A DNA stretch of 64,000 nt, taken from positions 172,640 through 236,639 of the forward strand of contig CACNSY010000001.1 of assembly GCA_902623255.1 (NCBI GenBank). The letters are read 5' to 3'. Positions within the stretch are counted from its first letter, which is position 1. Every line of letters begins with the position of its first letter. The position numbers and the translations under genes were made by a program. The stretch comes from an uncultured Alphaproteobacteria bacterium. GTDB taxonomy: Bacteria > Pseudomonadota > Alphaproteobacteria > HIMB59 > GCA-002718135. Positions 1 through 9,013 of this stretch are shown here, one piece after another. The notes under the pieces were generated by a model that saw nothing but the letters and a program-made list of their open reading frames with translations, searched no databases and had not been told where the DNA came from.

Positions 1-411
1 GGAACATTTTTTGGCATCACTAGAAATACGTCTAAAGAAGATATCATTAAAGCAACTTTGGACAGCCTATCTTTTCAAACTTATGAATTAATTGAGTGTA
101 TGGAAAAAGATTCTAAGACTAAGATTAGTGAAATAAGAGTTGATGGAGGTATGGTTAAAAATAATAGCTTTCTACAAAGTTTAGCAAATATTTCTCAAAT
201 TAAAATTATTAGACCAAGTAATGTTGAGACTACTTCGCTTGGCGCAGCATATCTTGCAGCAATTCAATCTGGATATTTAAAAAATACAAGCCAAATAAGT
301 AAACTTTGGAAAAAAGATAAAACAGTAAAAGCAAATATTAACAAATCCATTTCAACTTCTAGTATTAGTAAGTGGAAATCAATTATAAATGTAGTCAATA
401 ATTTTTATTAA
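1..411 (+). CDS. glpK: Glycerol kinase, C-terminal fragment (5' end outside window)
   Basis: FGGY-family kinase that phosphorylates glycerol with ATP. The reading frame is open from base 1 and begins inside the protein (GTFFGITRNTSKEDI), so the N-terminal domain lies outside the window. Visible family hallmarks are VDGGMVKNN, which matches the glycerol kinase C-terminal VDGG signature, and ETTSLGAAYLAAIQSGY, the conserved ETTALGAAYLAGLAVGY segment. These are closer to glycerol kinase than to xylulokinase. It ends 17 bases inside the convergent GATase gene. A glpD gene lies at the far right of the window but is not adjacent. Confidence 0.85.
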   Translation, partial: GTFFGITRNTSKEDIIKATLDSLSFQTYELIECMEKDSKTKISEIRVDGGMVKNNSFLQSLANISQIKIIRPSNVETTSLGAAYLAAIQSGYLKNTSQISKLWKKDKTVKANINKSISTSSISKWKSIINVVNNFY

Positions 412-1216
412 GATTTAACCAATTTGAAAGTTCTAAAGAATGGATTTCTTCATCAACTACATCATCATATATATGTAATTCTTTTTTCTCAAGATTATCA
501 GGGTTTTGTAAAATCATTTTTTCATTTTCAAATTCTGATAAATTTTCATATACTTTTTGTTCCAACAAAATATCTTTTCTCATTTCCATAAGTCCGGCCA
601 TCCATTTTGAACTAAATTCTGGATGGTATTGCACTGCCCAAACACTTGATTGATTTACTTCAAAGCTTATAGATTGGAATTGACTGATATTATTTGAGGC
701 TAGTACCTTAGTTTCTTTTGGAAGCTTTTCTGCTTCATCATAATGCCAACAGAGTGCATTAAATGATTTTTTTTTGTTTTTATACATGGGATGAATTTCA
801 CCATCTTGATTTAATGTAATATTTTTAGCTAAAACTGCTTCAAGGCCATTTGGATTTTTTCTTACTTTACCTCCTGCAGCAGTTACTAAAACCTGAAGCC
901 CCCAACAACTACCAAATATTTTATTCTTTTTTTTAAATAATTCTTTAGCTAAATCTATTTGATTAGTTATGGATTTTGTCATGTTATATATATTAAGTAA
1001 GCTTCCTGTCCAAGCAACCGCTTCGAAATCGTCAAGACTTAAGCCTAAAGGAAGATAATTATTATGAACAGCAGGATGAATTGTTGTAATATTGATAGTT
1101 GAACTAGAATATTTTTTTAAAATTTTTTCATATACTTGAAATTGAGTATCCATACCCAATTTTGTATATCGATCAGAAGCTTCTTTTTCATTTCCATCGA
1201 CTAATAATATGTTCAT
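395..1216 (-). CDS. Class I glutamine amidotransferase-like protein (GATase1)
   Basis: 273-residue protein with the GMP-synthase-like class I glutamine amidotransferase fold, which releases ammonia from glutamine or hydrolyses a gamma-glutamyl bond. The nucleophile elbow is FGSCWGLQVL with Cys about 104, and the His/Glu pair is in QYHPEFSS (His about 198, Glu about 200), so the triad is complete. No synthetase domain is attached. The C-terminal 60 residues are acidic and not recognised. It is convergent with glpK (17-base overlap) and divergent from iolE with a 43-base gap. The acceptor substrate is unknown. Confidence 0.8.
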   Translation of the reverse strand: MNILLVDGNEKEASDRYTKLGMDTQFQVYEKILKKYSSSTINITTIHPAVHNNYLPLGLSLDDFEAVAWTGSLLNIYNMTKSITNQIDLAKELFKKKNKIFGSCWGLQVLVTAAGGKVRKNPNGLEAVLAKNITLNQDGEIHPMYKNKKKSFNALCWHYDEAEKLPKETKVLASNNISQFQSISFEVNQSSVWAVQYHPEFSSKWMAGLMEMRKDILLEQKVYENLSEFENEKMILQNPDNLEKKELHIYDDVVDEEIHSLELSNWLNLNKNY

Positions 1217-1259
1217 ATTTATCTTTATTTTTCATCTATCATGAAATATGTAAAACTTC

Positions 1260-2153
1260 ATGAAAATTAAACTTGGTATCGCGCCTATTGCCTGGAGTAA
1301 TGATGATATGCCAGAACTAGGAGGTGACACTCCTATTGAAAAATGTTTAGAGGATGCAAGCACATCTGGATTTTCAGGTATTGAATTAGGTGGAAAATTT
1401 CCGAGAAATCCTGGAATAACAAAATATCTTTTAGAAAAATTTAATTTAAAAATGCCAGGTGGTTGGTATGGGGCAATGCTTAGAGAAAGAAGTGTAAAAG
1501 AAGAATGGATAGCACTCCAAGATCATTTAAATTTATTAAAGTTAATTAATGCGGATGTTTTTGTTTTTGCTGATGTATCTGATTCAATCCAAGGCGATCA
1601 ATCAAAAGCTCTTAGTAAAAGACCAATACTTGAAAAAGATGAATGGGATAGCTATTGCAAAAAAATCAGTGAATTATCTGATATGCTGATGGATGAAGGA
1701 ATGCCAATGTCGTATCATGAGCATATGGGAACTATTATACAGTCCGAGGAAGATGTAGATCGATTTATGGATATGACAAATCAAAATACATTTTTGCTTT
1801 ACGATACTGGACACTTAATGTTTGCCAAAGCAAATTACGAAAGAGTATTAAAAAATTATATTTCTCGAATTAACCATGTTCATTGTAAAGATATTAGAAA
1901 AGATGTTTTTTTAAAATCTATTAAAGATGACTTAAGTTTTAGAGAGTCTTTTTTAGATGGTGTTTTCACTGTTCCAGGAGATGGTTGCATCGATTACGAT
2001 CCATTAATTAAGATACTATATGATGCAAAATATCAGAAATGGTTAATTATTGAAGCTGAGCAGGATCCTAAAAAAGCAAACCCTCTTGAATATGCAAAAT
2101 TAGGACATAATTACTTGCATAATATAATAACAAAAAATGGGTATATTCTTTAA
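1260..2153 (+). CDS. iolE: Myo-inosose-2 dehydratase (IolE-like)
   Basis: 297-residue TIM-barrel protein of the xylose-isomerase-like epimerase family. IolE dehydrates scyllo-inosose in myo-inositol degradation. The N-terminus (GIAPIAWSNDDMPELGGDTP) and the LERS-like segment LRERSVKEEW match the IolE pattern of ...NPxxWxNDDxPxLGxxTP and ...GxLLERS. Metal-binding stretches are visible as SYHEHMG, LLYDTGH and HCKDIR. Length fits IolE (about 300). No other iol gene (iolB, C, D, G) is in the window, so it may instead act on another inosose or keto-sugar. No Shine-Dalgarno is visible before the ATG. Confidence 0.8.
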   Translation: MKIKLGIAPIAWSNDDMPELGGDTPIEKCLEDASTSGFSGIELGGKFPRNPGITKYLLEKFNLKMPGGWYGAMLRERSVKEEWIALQDHLNLLKLINADVFVFADVSDSIQGDQSKALSKRPILEKDEWDSYCKKISELSDMLMDEGMPMSYHEHMGTIIQSEEDVDRFMDMTNQNTFLLYDTGHLMFAKANYERVLKNYISRINHVHCKDIRKDVFLKSIKDDLSFRESFLDGVFTVPGDGCIDYDPLIKILYDAKYQKWLIIEAEQDPKKANPLEYAKLGHNYLHNIITKNGYIL

Positions 2154-2586
2154 AATAACGATAAGTACTTTAATTTCATTCATTCCTTTATATGTTTTAG
2201 CTCACAAAGTAACTTTAGAGGACAAATCATTAGAAAATGTTGTTAACGAAAGAATGGCAATAATGCAAAAAATTAAAAGCACATCATCGAAACTTTACAG
2301 ATTAATAAATTCAGATCAATATGAAGAAATGTTGGAGCTTAATGAAACTCTTCTTCATTCAGCATCTGAATTTAAAGATTTTTATCCTGAAAATAGTCAA
2401 GCAGAAGGAGCTAGTGATAATATTTGGAGTGATCGTGAGACATTTAATGAATATAACCAAAACTTTGTAGATGATATCGAAATGATATCTTTAAGTATAG
2501 AATTAGAAGATAAAGAGATGATAAGTGATGCTATTAAAGCAATGGCTGCAAATTGCAGCACTTGTCATAAAAAATTTAGAAATTAA
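2137..2586 (+). CDS. Cytochrome c' (class II c-type cytochrome)
   Basis: 149-residue periplasmic heme protein. An N-terminal hydrophobic signal segment (about residues 4-21) is followed by a helical region and a C-terminal heme motif CSTCH at residues 140-144, the place where class II cytochromes c' and c-556 carry CxxCH. The start codon lies 17 bases inside iolE, so the two are probably co-transcribed and translationally coupled. Its stop overlaps the convergent permease gene by four bases. Role could be electron transfer or NO binding; nothing in the context decides this. Confidence 0.8.
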   Translation: MGIFFKITISTLISFIPLYVLAHKVTLEDKSLENVVNERMAIMQKIKSTSSKLYRLINSDQYEEMLELNETLLHSASEFKDFYPENSQAEGASDNIWSDRETFNEYNQNFVDDIEMISLSIELEDKEMISDAIKAMAANCSTCHKKFRN

Positions 2587-3293
2587 TTATTTAATCTTAA
2601 GTGTGGATTATATTTCCATTCTAAATATTTAACAAATTGAACCATTAGAAAATTTAAAAAAAGATAAAGAATTCCTGCAGCAATAAATGCTTCAACAGGT
2701 GCAAATGTTTTAGCCATTATCTTTCTAGCAATACCTGTCATTTCCATGTATGTTGTCAGACTAACTAAAGAGGTTGCTTTAACCATTAGTATTAATTCAT
2801 TACCGTAAGACGGTAGAACTTTTCGTATAGCAATAGGTAGAATAATTTTTCTTAAAAGTAAAAATTTTCCAAACCCAAGAGATAGGCCTGATTCAACCTG
2901 ACTTTTCTCAATTGATTGAATACCACCTCGAAAAATTTCTGCTCCATATGCAACAGTATTAATTGTAAGTGCTATTACTCCGCACCAAAAAGGTTCTTTC
3001 AATGCGTACCATAAAAAACTTTCTCTAATAAATTTTACTGAACCTAAACCAAAATAAATTAAATATATTTGAACAAGTAAAGGCGTTCCTCTAATAACAA
3101 AAATATAACTAGCAATTGTTCTTGATAATAATGCAATTTTAGAAACTCTTCCTAGAGCAAATAATAATGCTAAGACAAAACCAAGTGGTAATGAAATTAA
3201 TAATAATAAAATTGTATTATCTAAGCCAGATAGGACCAAAAAGAAATTTTTATAAATAAGAGAATTTTGAATACTATTTAAATATTCAATCAT
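2583..3293 (-). CDS. Polar amino-acid ABC transporter permease, HisM type
   Basis: 236-residue inner-membrane permease of the His/Glu/Gln/Arg-Lys family, with about five membrane spans. The EAA loop that docks the ATPase reads ESGLSLGFGKFLLLRKIILP. The start overlaps the stop of the upstream HisQ-type gene by four bases (ATGA), so the two are one operon. Substrate-binding protein and ATPase genes, normally adjacent, are absent from this neighbourhood, so the substrate cannot be named. Confidence 0.88.
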   Translation of the reverse strand: MIEYLNSIQNSLIYKNFFLVLSGLDNTILLLLISLPLGFVLALLFALGRVSKIALLSRTIASYIFVIRGTPLLVQIYLIYFGLGSVKFIRESFLWYALKEPFWCGVIALTINTVAYGAEIFRGGIQSIEKSQVESGLSLGFGKFLLLRKIILPIAIRKVLPSYGNELILMVKATSLVSLTTYMEMTGIARKIMAKTFAPVEAFIAAGILYLFLNFLMVQFVKYLEWKYNPHLRLNN

Positions 3294-3997
3294 GTCGAAA
3301 ATCCTTTTGAATAATTTACTTCTAGCGTTTTAAAAACCCTGCCAGAGATTGTTGTTAAACATAAATACAATATTGCGGCTGTTATTAAGAAAGTTAAAGG
3401 TGAATGCTCAACGTTAGAAGATATTCTAGATTGACGCATAATTTCAACAAGACCAGTTACGGAAATAAGGGAAGTATCTTTAAGAGTTATTTGCCATACA
3501 TTCCCTATTCCCGGTAAAGCATGTCTTATAACTTGAGGCGAAATAACTTTAAAAAAAATACTAAATTTATTCATACCCAGTGCTCTTGCAGCTTCTATTT
3601 GACCCTTAGATATAGCCAAATAAGAAGCTCTTAAAACTTCACTCGAATATGTAGCTGATATTACTGCAATGGCTATTGTCGCAATTGTAAGTGCGTTTAG
3701 TTCTATATATTTATTATATCCAAATACTTTAGCTATACTCATAACAACAGCATTGCCGCCAAAGAAAATTAGATAGATAACTAATAATTCAGGAACACCT
3801 CTTATTACTGTTGTATAAAAATTTGCAATAAATCTTGTTATTCTGTTTTGTATTATCTTTGCCCAAACTGTAATAATTGCTAAAAAAAGACCTAAGCCCA
3901 TTGATAAAATGCTTACTAGTAAAGTCATGAGTGTTGCTATAAGAAATTCATCGCCCCACCCTGCATCGCCAAATACAAGTTTATCAAATTTGAACAT
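3290..3997 (-). CDS. Polar amino-acid ABC transporter permease, HisQ type
   Basis: 235-residue inner-membrane permease, first gene of a two-gene permease operon. The docking loop is EAARALGMNKFSIFFKVISP. It has the DExGWGDEFL-like N-terminus and RGVPELLVIYLIFFG segment usual for HisQ/OccQ proteins. It lies 59 bases downstream of the GT9 gene on the same strand, with an inverted repeat in the gap (4008-4034). It would pair with the HisM-type partner and an ATPase and SBP encoded elsewhere. Confidence 0.88.
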   Translation of the reverse strand: MFKFDKLVFGDAGWGDEFLIATLMTLLVSILSMGLGLFLAIITVWAKIIQNRITRFIANFYTTVIRGVPELLVIYLIFFGGNAVVMSIAKVFGYNKYIELNALTIATIAIAVISATYSSEVLRASYLAISKGQIEAARALGMNKFSIFFKVISPQVIRHALPGIGNVWQITLKDTSLISVTGLVEIMRQSRISSNVEHSPLTFLITAAILYLCLTTISGRVFKTLEVNYSKGFST

Positions 3998-4007
3998 ATA
4001 AAAGTAA

Positions 4008-4034
4008 ACAAGTAATGATGAAAAATATACTTGT
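4008..4034. repeat. Seven-base inverted repeat upstream of the HisQ-type gene
   Basis: ACAAGTA and TACTTGT form a perfect inverted repeat separated by 13 bases, inside the 59-base gap between the GT9 stop and the HisQ-type start. Read on the minus strand it could be an operator for the permease operon or a weak terminator stem for the GT9 gene, since a T-rich stretch follows. The sequence alone does not decide between them. Confidence 0.4.
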
Positions 4035-4056
4035 CTACCTTCTAATATATGAAATT

Positions 4057-5031
4057 TTAAATCAGAACTTTTTCTATTTCTTCAATCACTCTAGAGACAG
4101 GTATTTTATTGATATTTTTTGAGTTAAAATCACTTGAAGATATAGAAAATAGATTTGGATTTTCAGGAGTAAATTTTGTAGAATCTTTTGGACCAAACAG
4201 TTTAATTAATGGGCAATATCCAGTGGACAACATATGACTAACACCGCTATCGTTCGATATGGCTAATTGTAAATATTTGGTGGTAGCCATAATAATTTCT
4301 ATATTTTGAAATCCAGTAATATGATCCTCGATAAATATTGAGTGAGGAAATATATTTTTTAATTTTTCTTTTAAATAAAGTTCATCAGGTCCAATAAAAA
4401 AAACTATAGTCTTATTATTTACTTGAAGATAGTTACATAACTCGATGTATTTTTCTAAAGACCAAATCTTATTTTTTTCACCTGCACCAGGTGCAATTCC
4501 TACATAGCTTTTATGTTTTAATAAAATATTACTTATTATTCCTTCGAGATTTTCACTTATTGGAATTTTAAAATCACTTCTATTTTTTTTAAAAACTATT
4601 AAATCTAATAAATCTAAAATGTAGTTTAAATAATACTTTCTTTTCTTGTTACTTTTAAATTTTTTAGAAGAAAAAAAACCATTAGCTGATCCAGAAATAA
4701 AATTTTTATGCTTGATTCGTTTTAATGCTATAGTTCTTATTACTGATTTTTGTGTATCTAAAATATAATCAAAAAAATCACTCTCTAAATTATATTTTTT
4801 TGATATTTTATTCCAAAAAAATGGACTAAGATTTGATTGATCAAGAATCTCATCAATATAATTACTTGCAATGAATTTAAGAGTACTTGAATAAACAGTT
4901 TTACCCTTATTAGTAAGCCAATATAATTTATAGTCTGGAAGTCTTGTTTTAATTTCGTGAAGAAGTTGTAATTTAATTATTCCATCTCCAATTTTTTCAC
5001 CATTTGAAAAAACTAAAATTTTTTTAGTCAT
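4057..5031 (-). CDS. Glycosyltransferase family 9 (heptosyltransferase-like)
   Basis: About 324-residue GT-B protein of the ADP-heptose LPS heptosyltransferase family. Diagnostic segments are GIAPGAGEKNKIWSLEKYIE (the family pattern PGAxxxxKxWPxExY) and ISNDSGVSHMLSTG followed by LFGPKD (pattern xxDSGxxHLAxAxxxPxxxLFGxT). It would add a sugar to LPS core or another cell-surface glycan at the inner membrane. The ATG at 5031 gives the natural MTKKILVFS start; an upstream in-frame GTG at 5049 is also possible and neither has a good ribosome site. Donor and acceptor are unknown. Confidence 0.78.
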   Translation of the reverse strand: MTKKILVFSNGEKIGDGIIKLQLLHEIKTRLPDYKLYWLTNKGKTVYSSTLKFIASNYIDEILDQSNLSPFFWNKISKKYNLESDFFDYILDTQKSVIRTIALKRIKHKNFISGSANGFFSSKKFKSNKKRKYYLNYILDLLDLIVFKKNRSDFKIPISENLEGIISNILLKHKSYVGIAPGAGEKNKIWSLEKYIELCNYLQVNNKTIVFFIGPDELYLKEKLKNIFPHSIFIEDHITGFQNIEIIMATTKYLQLAISNDSGVSHMLSTGYCPLIKLFGPKDSTKFTPENPNLFSISSSDFNSKNINKIPVSRVIEEIEKVLI

Positions 5032-5244
5032 ATTAGAACACTTTAACACAAATTTTTTAAGAGTCTAATTTTCAAGAATTGTAGGATTAAATAGCGTAAA
5101 TAAAACAAAACATTTCTAGGGTAATAAAAAGTAACATTTACGACCTAATTAACTAACCAATAATTATCAAAACTTAGACTTTTCTCTAATAAAAGCTGTG
5201 TAGTTTATCTTTGAAAAAGCAAAAAAGTTACCCTCAAAAAAAAG
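5032..5244. other. Gene-poor gap between GT9 gene and tRNA-Phe
   Basis: About 210 bases without a convincing gene on either strand. It lies downstream of tRNA-Phe and upstream of the GT9 gene (both minus strand), so it should hold a terminator for the tRNA and a promoter for GT9. A possible long-range pairing exists between AGGGTAA near 5118 and TTACCCT near 5228, but the loop is about 100 bases and I do not consider it a proven structure. Confidence 0.4.
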
Positions 5245-5320
<76 letters not shown>

Positions 5321-5372
5321 ACAAGTCATCAGATAAAGTATTTATAATTAAATTCAATTAAAAATAGGATAA

Positions 5373-5552
5373 TTAATCAGATTTTATTTGCAGCCCATGT
5401 TCATCAGTGAGCCATTTCATCAAATCAAGACTAGCGCATTTTTTTGAACAAAAAGGTATAAATGGTTCCTTAGAAACCTTTTTACATGTTGGGCATTTAG
5501 ATTTTTTTTTTAAAGAAATGATATTATTTTTTTTAGATTTTTTTATTTCCAT
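5373..5552 (-). CDS. yacG: Zinc-binding DNA gyrase inhibitor YacG-like protein
   Basis: 59-residue protein. It has a CPTC motif about 20 residues in and a [16 protein letters not shown] segment, which together match the YacG pattern of CPxC...PFCSxRCxxxDLxxWL; the four cysteines would bind one zinc. The C-terminus also has the usual acidic WLTDEHG stretch. In E. coli YacG inhibits DNA gyrase. The start overlaps the last ten bases of infA, indicating translational coupling, and the gene ends 53 bases before tRNA-Phe. Confidence 0.85.
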   Translation of the reverse strand: MEIKKSKKNNIISLKKKSKCPTCKKVSKEPFIPFCSKKCASLDLMKWLTDEHGLQIKSD

Positions 5553-5761
5553 CTAAAAGTAATTCTGCCTTTTGTTAAATCATAAGGTGTCATTTCTACT
5601 GTCACTTTATCACCAGCTAATACTCTTATTCTATTTTTTCTCATTTTTCCTGATGAGTGAGCTAGAATTTCATGATCATTTTCTAATTTTACTTTAAACA
5701 TTGCATTTGGAAGAAGTTCTAATACAACTCCTTGAAATTCAATCGATCCTTCTTTTGGCAT
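5543..5761 (-). CDS. infA: Translation initiation factor IF-1
   Basis: 72 residues, the standard length of IF-1, an OB-fold protein that binds the ribosomal A site during initiation. The sequence [20 protein letters not shown] and [24 protein letters not shown] are nearly consensus. It lies 24 bases after hisD and overlaps yacG. In many alphaproteobacteria maf and an RNase E/G gene stand between infA and yacG; here they are missing. Confidence 0.97.
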   Translation of the reverse strand: MPKEGSIEFQGVVLELLPNAMFKVKLENDHEILAHSSGKMRKNRIRVLAGDKVTVEMTPYDLTKGRITFRWK

Positions 5762-5785
5762 ATTTGTATAAGCTTATAGTAAAAA

Positions 5786-7066
5786 TTATTTCTTTTGTCT
5801 AATTTTAACTGACAATTTGTGTCCATCTAGACCTTCAAGTCCTGACATTTTTTCAGTATCTTCCGAAAGAGCATTAAAAGATTTTTTATTCATACCAACA
5901 ACAGATGTTCTTTTCATAAAATCTAAAACACCTAGACCTGATGAAAATTTTGCCGCTCCTGATGTCGGCAATACATGGTTAGTTCCTACAATATAATCAC
6001 CAAAAGCTTCGACAGAGTATTCACCTAAAAATATACCGCCAGCATTATTTATATTCGATAATAATTTTTTATTATTAGAAATGTGAATATGTAAATGTTC
6101 TGGTGCAACAAAATTTATGATTTCTGAAGCAAGTTCTATATTATCGACCAAAGCTATAATTCCATTATTATTTAAACTTTTTTCAATTATTTTCTTTTTT
6201 GATAAATCTTTTTTAATTTTTTTAATTGAACTTAAGACTTTAGTTGCAAAATCTTTACTATCCGTAATTAAAATTGCTTGTGTATTTTCATCATGTTCTG
6301 CTTGAGCTATTAGATCTGAAGCTACCCAATCTGGATTATTATTGTTATTTGCAACAACTATTATTTCAGATGGTCCTGCTAGCAAATCTATACCTACTTT
6401 TCCATACAATTGTTTTTTTGCCTCTGCTACATAAGCATTACCAGGTCCAAATATTTTATTGACTGGCTTAATAGTTTGAGTGCCAAACGTTAGTGCACTA
6501 ATAGCTTGAGCTCCTCCTACAAAATATGTTTCTTTAATACCTAATTCCCTTATTAATTTTATAAAATATGGATTAATTGATTTAGTTGGTGGCGTGATAC
6601 AAACAATTCTTTTTACTCCAGCTATGATTGCAGGTACTGCATTCATAATTAAAGATGAGGGATAAAAAGCCCTTCCTCCAGGTACGTACAAGCCAACTGA
6701 ATCAATAGGCTTCCATACAGATTTCAATGTTGCACCATTATTAGTATAGGTAATATTTTTAGGTAATTGTTTTTTGTGAAATGATGAAATATTTTTTATA
6801 GCTTTTTTAAAACTATTAAATATTTGTGGCTCAACTTTAGGTTGTATTTTTATTTTAGATAAATCTAAACTAAGATCTTGTTTACTAATTTTAACTTTAT
6901 CAAATTTTGCTGCATACTTAATTAGAGATTTATCGCCATTTTTTTTTACATCATAAATAATTTTTTTTACATCTTCTTGAATTGATTTACTTGATAATGA
7001 ATTTCTTTTTTCAATCTTTGTCTGAAATTGATTATAAAAATTTTTATTAAATTTTATTATTTTCAT
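5786..7066 (-). CDS. hisD: Histidinol dehydrogenase
   Basis: 426-residue NAD-dependent enzyme that oxidises L-histidinol to histidine in two steps, the last reaction of histidine synthesis. Conserved family segments include VPGGRAFYPSSLIMNAVPA, GPGNAYVAEAKKQLYG and the zinc/catalytic regions AQAEHDE, APEHLHIH and GTNHVLPT. Length fits (about 430). The start overlaps hisG by four bases, so both are in one operon, followed by infA and yacG. Confidence 0.96.
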   Translation of the reverse strand: MKIIKFNKNFYNQFQTKIEKRNSLSSKSIQEDVKKIIYDVKKNGDKSLIKYAAKFDKVKISKQDLSLDLSKIKIQPKVEPQIFNSFKKAIKNISSFHKKQLPKNITYTNNGATLKSVWKPIDSVGLYVPGGRAFYPSSLIMNAVPAIIAGVKRIVCITPPTKSINPYFIKLIRELGIKETYFVGGAQAISALTFGTQTIKPVNKIFGPGNAYVAEAKKQLYGKVGIDLLAGPSEIIVVANNNNNPDWVASDLIAQAEHDENTQAILITDSKDFATKVLSSIKKIKKDLSKKKIIEKSLNNNGIIALVDNIELASEIINFVAPEHLHIHISNNKKLLSNINNAGGIFLGEYSVEAFGDYIVGTNHVLPTSGAAKFSSGLGVLDFMKRTSVVGMNKKSFNALSEDTEKMSGLEGLDGHKLSVKIRQKK

Positions 7067-7710
7067 TTAACAAAAGTACCTATTTCAGAAATAATTTTTG
7101 AAACCTCATTCATATTTGTCTTATAAGCTGATCTATTGACAATTAATTTAGATTGAATTTTCATTATTTCTTCAATTTCAGTCAAACCATTTTCTTTCAA
7201 TGTTTTTCCTGTAGAAACTAAATCTACAATTCTTCTACACATATTTAAAGAAGGGGCTAATTCCATAGATCCACTTAGTTTTATAATTTCTACTTGTATC
7301 CCCTTATTATAAAAAAATTTTTTAGTAATATTTGGGTATTTAGTAGCAATTCTAATATTACTCCAAGTTTCTGGATCCTCTTTTTTTAATAAAGATTTCA
7401 AAGCAGCTACAGAAATTCGACAATGCCCAATATTTAAATCAAGCGGAGCATATATTTCTGAGTAATCAAATTCATTAATTACATCCTCACCAGCTATTCC
7501 TATTTGAGCAGCTCCAAATGCAACAAATGTACATGCATCAAAGGCTCTTACTTTGATATACTCAATGTTTCTTTTTTTAGATTTAAAAGTTAACTTTCTT
7601 GTATCTTTATCAAATAGTAAAGGATCAGGGGCAAAACTTGTTTTAAGTAACAAGTTTTTACATTCTTTTGTTATTCTGCCTCTTGGTACTGCAATAACTA
7701 TTTTGCTCAT
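7063..7710 (-). CDS. hisG: ATP phosphoribosyltransferase, short form (HisGS)
   Basis: 215-residue enzyme that joins ATP and PRPP, the first step of histidine synthesis. MSKIVIAVPRGRITKE and the GIAGEDVINE and SGSMELAPSLNMCRRIVDLVSTGKTL segments (phosphoribosyl-binding and core) are typical. At 215 residues it lacks the C-terminal regulatory domain of the long form, so by family knowledge it should require HisZ, which is not encoded in this window. It lies 46 bases after murA and overlaps hisD by four bases. Confidence 0.93.
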   Translation of the reverse strand: MSKIVIAVPRGRITKECKNLLLKTSFAPDPLLFDKDTRKLTFKSKKRNIEYIKVRAFDACTFVAFGAAQIGIAGEDVINEFDYSEIYAPLDLNIGHCRISVAALKSLLKKEDPETWSNIRIATKYPNITKKFFYNKGIQVEIIKLSGSMELAPSLNMCRRIVDLVSTGKTLKENGLTEIEEIMKIQSKLIVNRSAYKTNMNEVSKIISEIGTFVK

Positions 7711-7756
7711 AAATTGCAGGCTTTTATATTGTGATCAAAGAAAAAACTAGAAAAAG

Positions 7757-9013
7757 TTAGTTTTTCTGTCTTTTTATTTTTGCTCCCAAACTACCTAATA
7801 TTTTTTCAATATTTTCATAGCCTCTATCAAGATGATAGACACGATTTAGTGTCGTTTGACCATTCGCATTCATAGCAGCTAACACTAAACTTATACTAGC
7901 TCGTAAATCACTAGCCATTACCTGCGCTCCTTTAAATGTTTGATTGCCTATTATTGTGGCGGTATCTTTTTCTACTGTAATATTCGCACCTAATCGATTC
8001 AGTTCAGGAACATGCATGAATCTATTTTCAAAAATTGTTTCTTTAATTTTTGACTTCCCATCAGAGATACACATAAGAGACATTAACTGAGCTTGTAAAT
8101 CGGTGGGAAATCCTGGATATGGACTAGTTGAAAGACTAGTAGATTTTAGTTTTGATCCTTTAGAGACTTTTATCGAATTTTTACTTACTTTTAATTTTGC
8201 ACCCATTTTTTTTAAAATATCAATTAAGGATTTTAAATAAATAGTGTTAAAGTTATTTATTTCTAAAGCTGAATTTAACATTAAAGCTGCAATTATATAT
8301 GTGCCAGCTACAATTCTATCAGCAATTATCTCATGCTCTGCTTTTTTTAAATTTGTTACACCTTGTACAAGAATAGTTTTTGTTCCATGACCTTCAATTT
8401 TTGCACCCATTTTTATAAGACATTTTGACAAATCTTCTATTTCTGGTTCTCTTGCAGCATTAGAAATTTTAGTTTCACCTTTTGCCAATACTGAGGCCAT
8501 TAGTATATTTTCAGTTGCTCCTACACTTGGAAATGGTAATTTAATTTTATTTCCAATTAATTGTGATTTAACACTACCAACAACAAAACCATTTTGAATT
8601 TCAAAATTAGCTCCCAATTTTGATAAACCAGCAAGATGTATATCTATTGGCCTAGTTCCAATAGCACATCCTCCTGGTAAAGATATTCTAGCCTCACCAA
8701 ATCGAGAAAGTAATGGACCTAGAATCAATATGGAGGCTCTCATTTTTCGCACAACATCATAATCTGCTGATAGATTCTTAATTTTTGATGGATTTATTTT
8801 TAATTTATTTTTTTTGTGTTCAATTTTTACACCATAATTTTTCAGTAATTTTATTAAATTTAAAACATCAACCACATTAGGTACATTTGAGAGTTTTAAA
8901 GTTTTTTTAGATAAAAGAGAAGATACTATAATCGGTAGTGCAGAATTTTTTGAACCATGAACATTAACTGCTCCAGAAATTTTTGAACCTCCTTTTATTA
9001 TTAATTTATCCAT
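7757..9013 (-). CDS. murA: UDP-N-acetylglucosamine 1-carboxyvinyltransferase
   Basis: 418-residue cytosolic enzyme that transfers enolpyruvate from PEP to UDP-GlcNAc, the first committed step of peptidoglycan synthesis. The catalytic loop LPGGCAIGTRPIDIH holds the Cys (about residue 116) that fosfomycin attacks. Other conserved parts are GSKNSALPI near the N-terminus, GFPTDLQAQLMSL and DLRASISLVLAA. The start overlaps the stop of a small basic ORF by eight bases; hisG follows after 46 bases. Confidence 0.96.
   Translation of the reverse strand: MDKLIIKGGSKISGAVNVHGSKNSALPIIVSSLLSKKTLKLSNVPNVVDVLNLIKLLKNYGVKIEHKKNKLKINPSKIKNLSADYDVVRKMRASILILGPLLSRFGEARISLPGGCAIGTRPIDIHLAGLSKLGANFEIQNGFVVGSVKSQLIGNKIKLPFPSVGATENILMASVLAKGETKISNAAREPEIEDLSKCLIKMGAKIEGHGTKTILVQGVTNLKKAEHEIIADRIVAGTYIIAALMLNSALEINNFNTIYLKSLIDILKKMGAKLKVSKNSIKVSKGSKLKSTSLSTSPYPGFPTDLQAQLMSLMCISDGKSKIKETIFENRFMHVPELNRLGANITVEKDTATIIGNQTFKGAQVMASDLRASISLVLAAMNANGQTTLNRVYHLDRGYENIEKILGSLGAKIKRQKN

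Noticed and set aside
5118..5234. Long-range complementarity AGGGTAA/TTACCCT near tRNA-Phe
   Set aside because: Seven bases across a loop of about 100 bases without supporting inner stems; could easily be chance.
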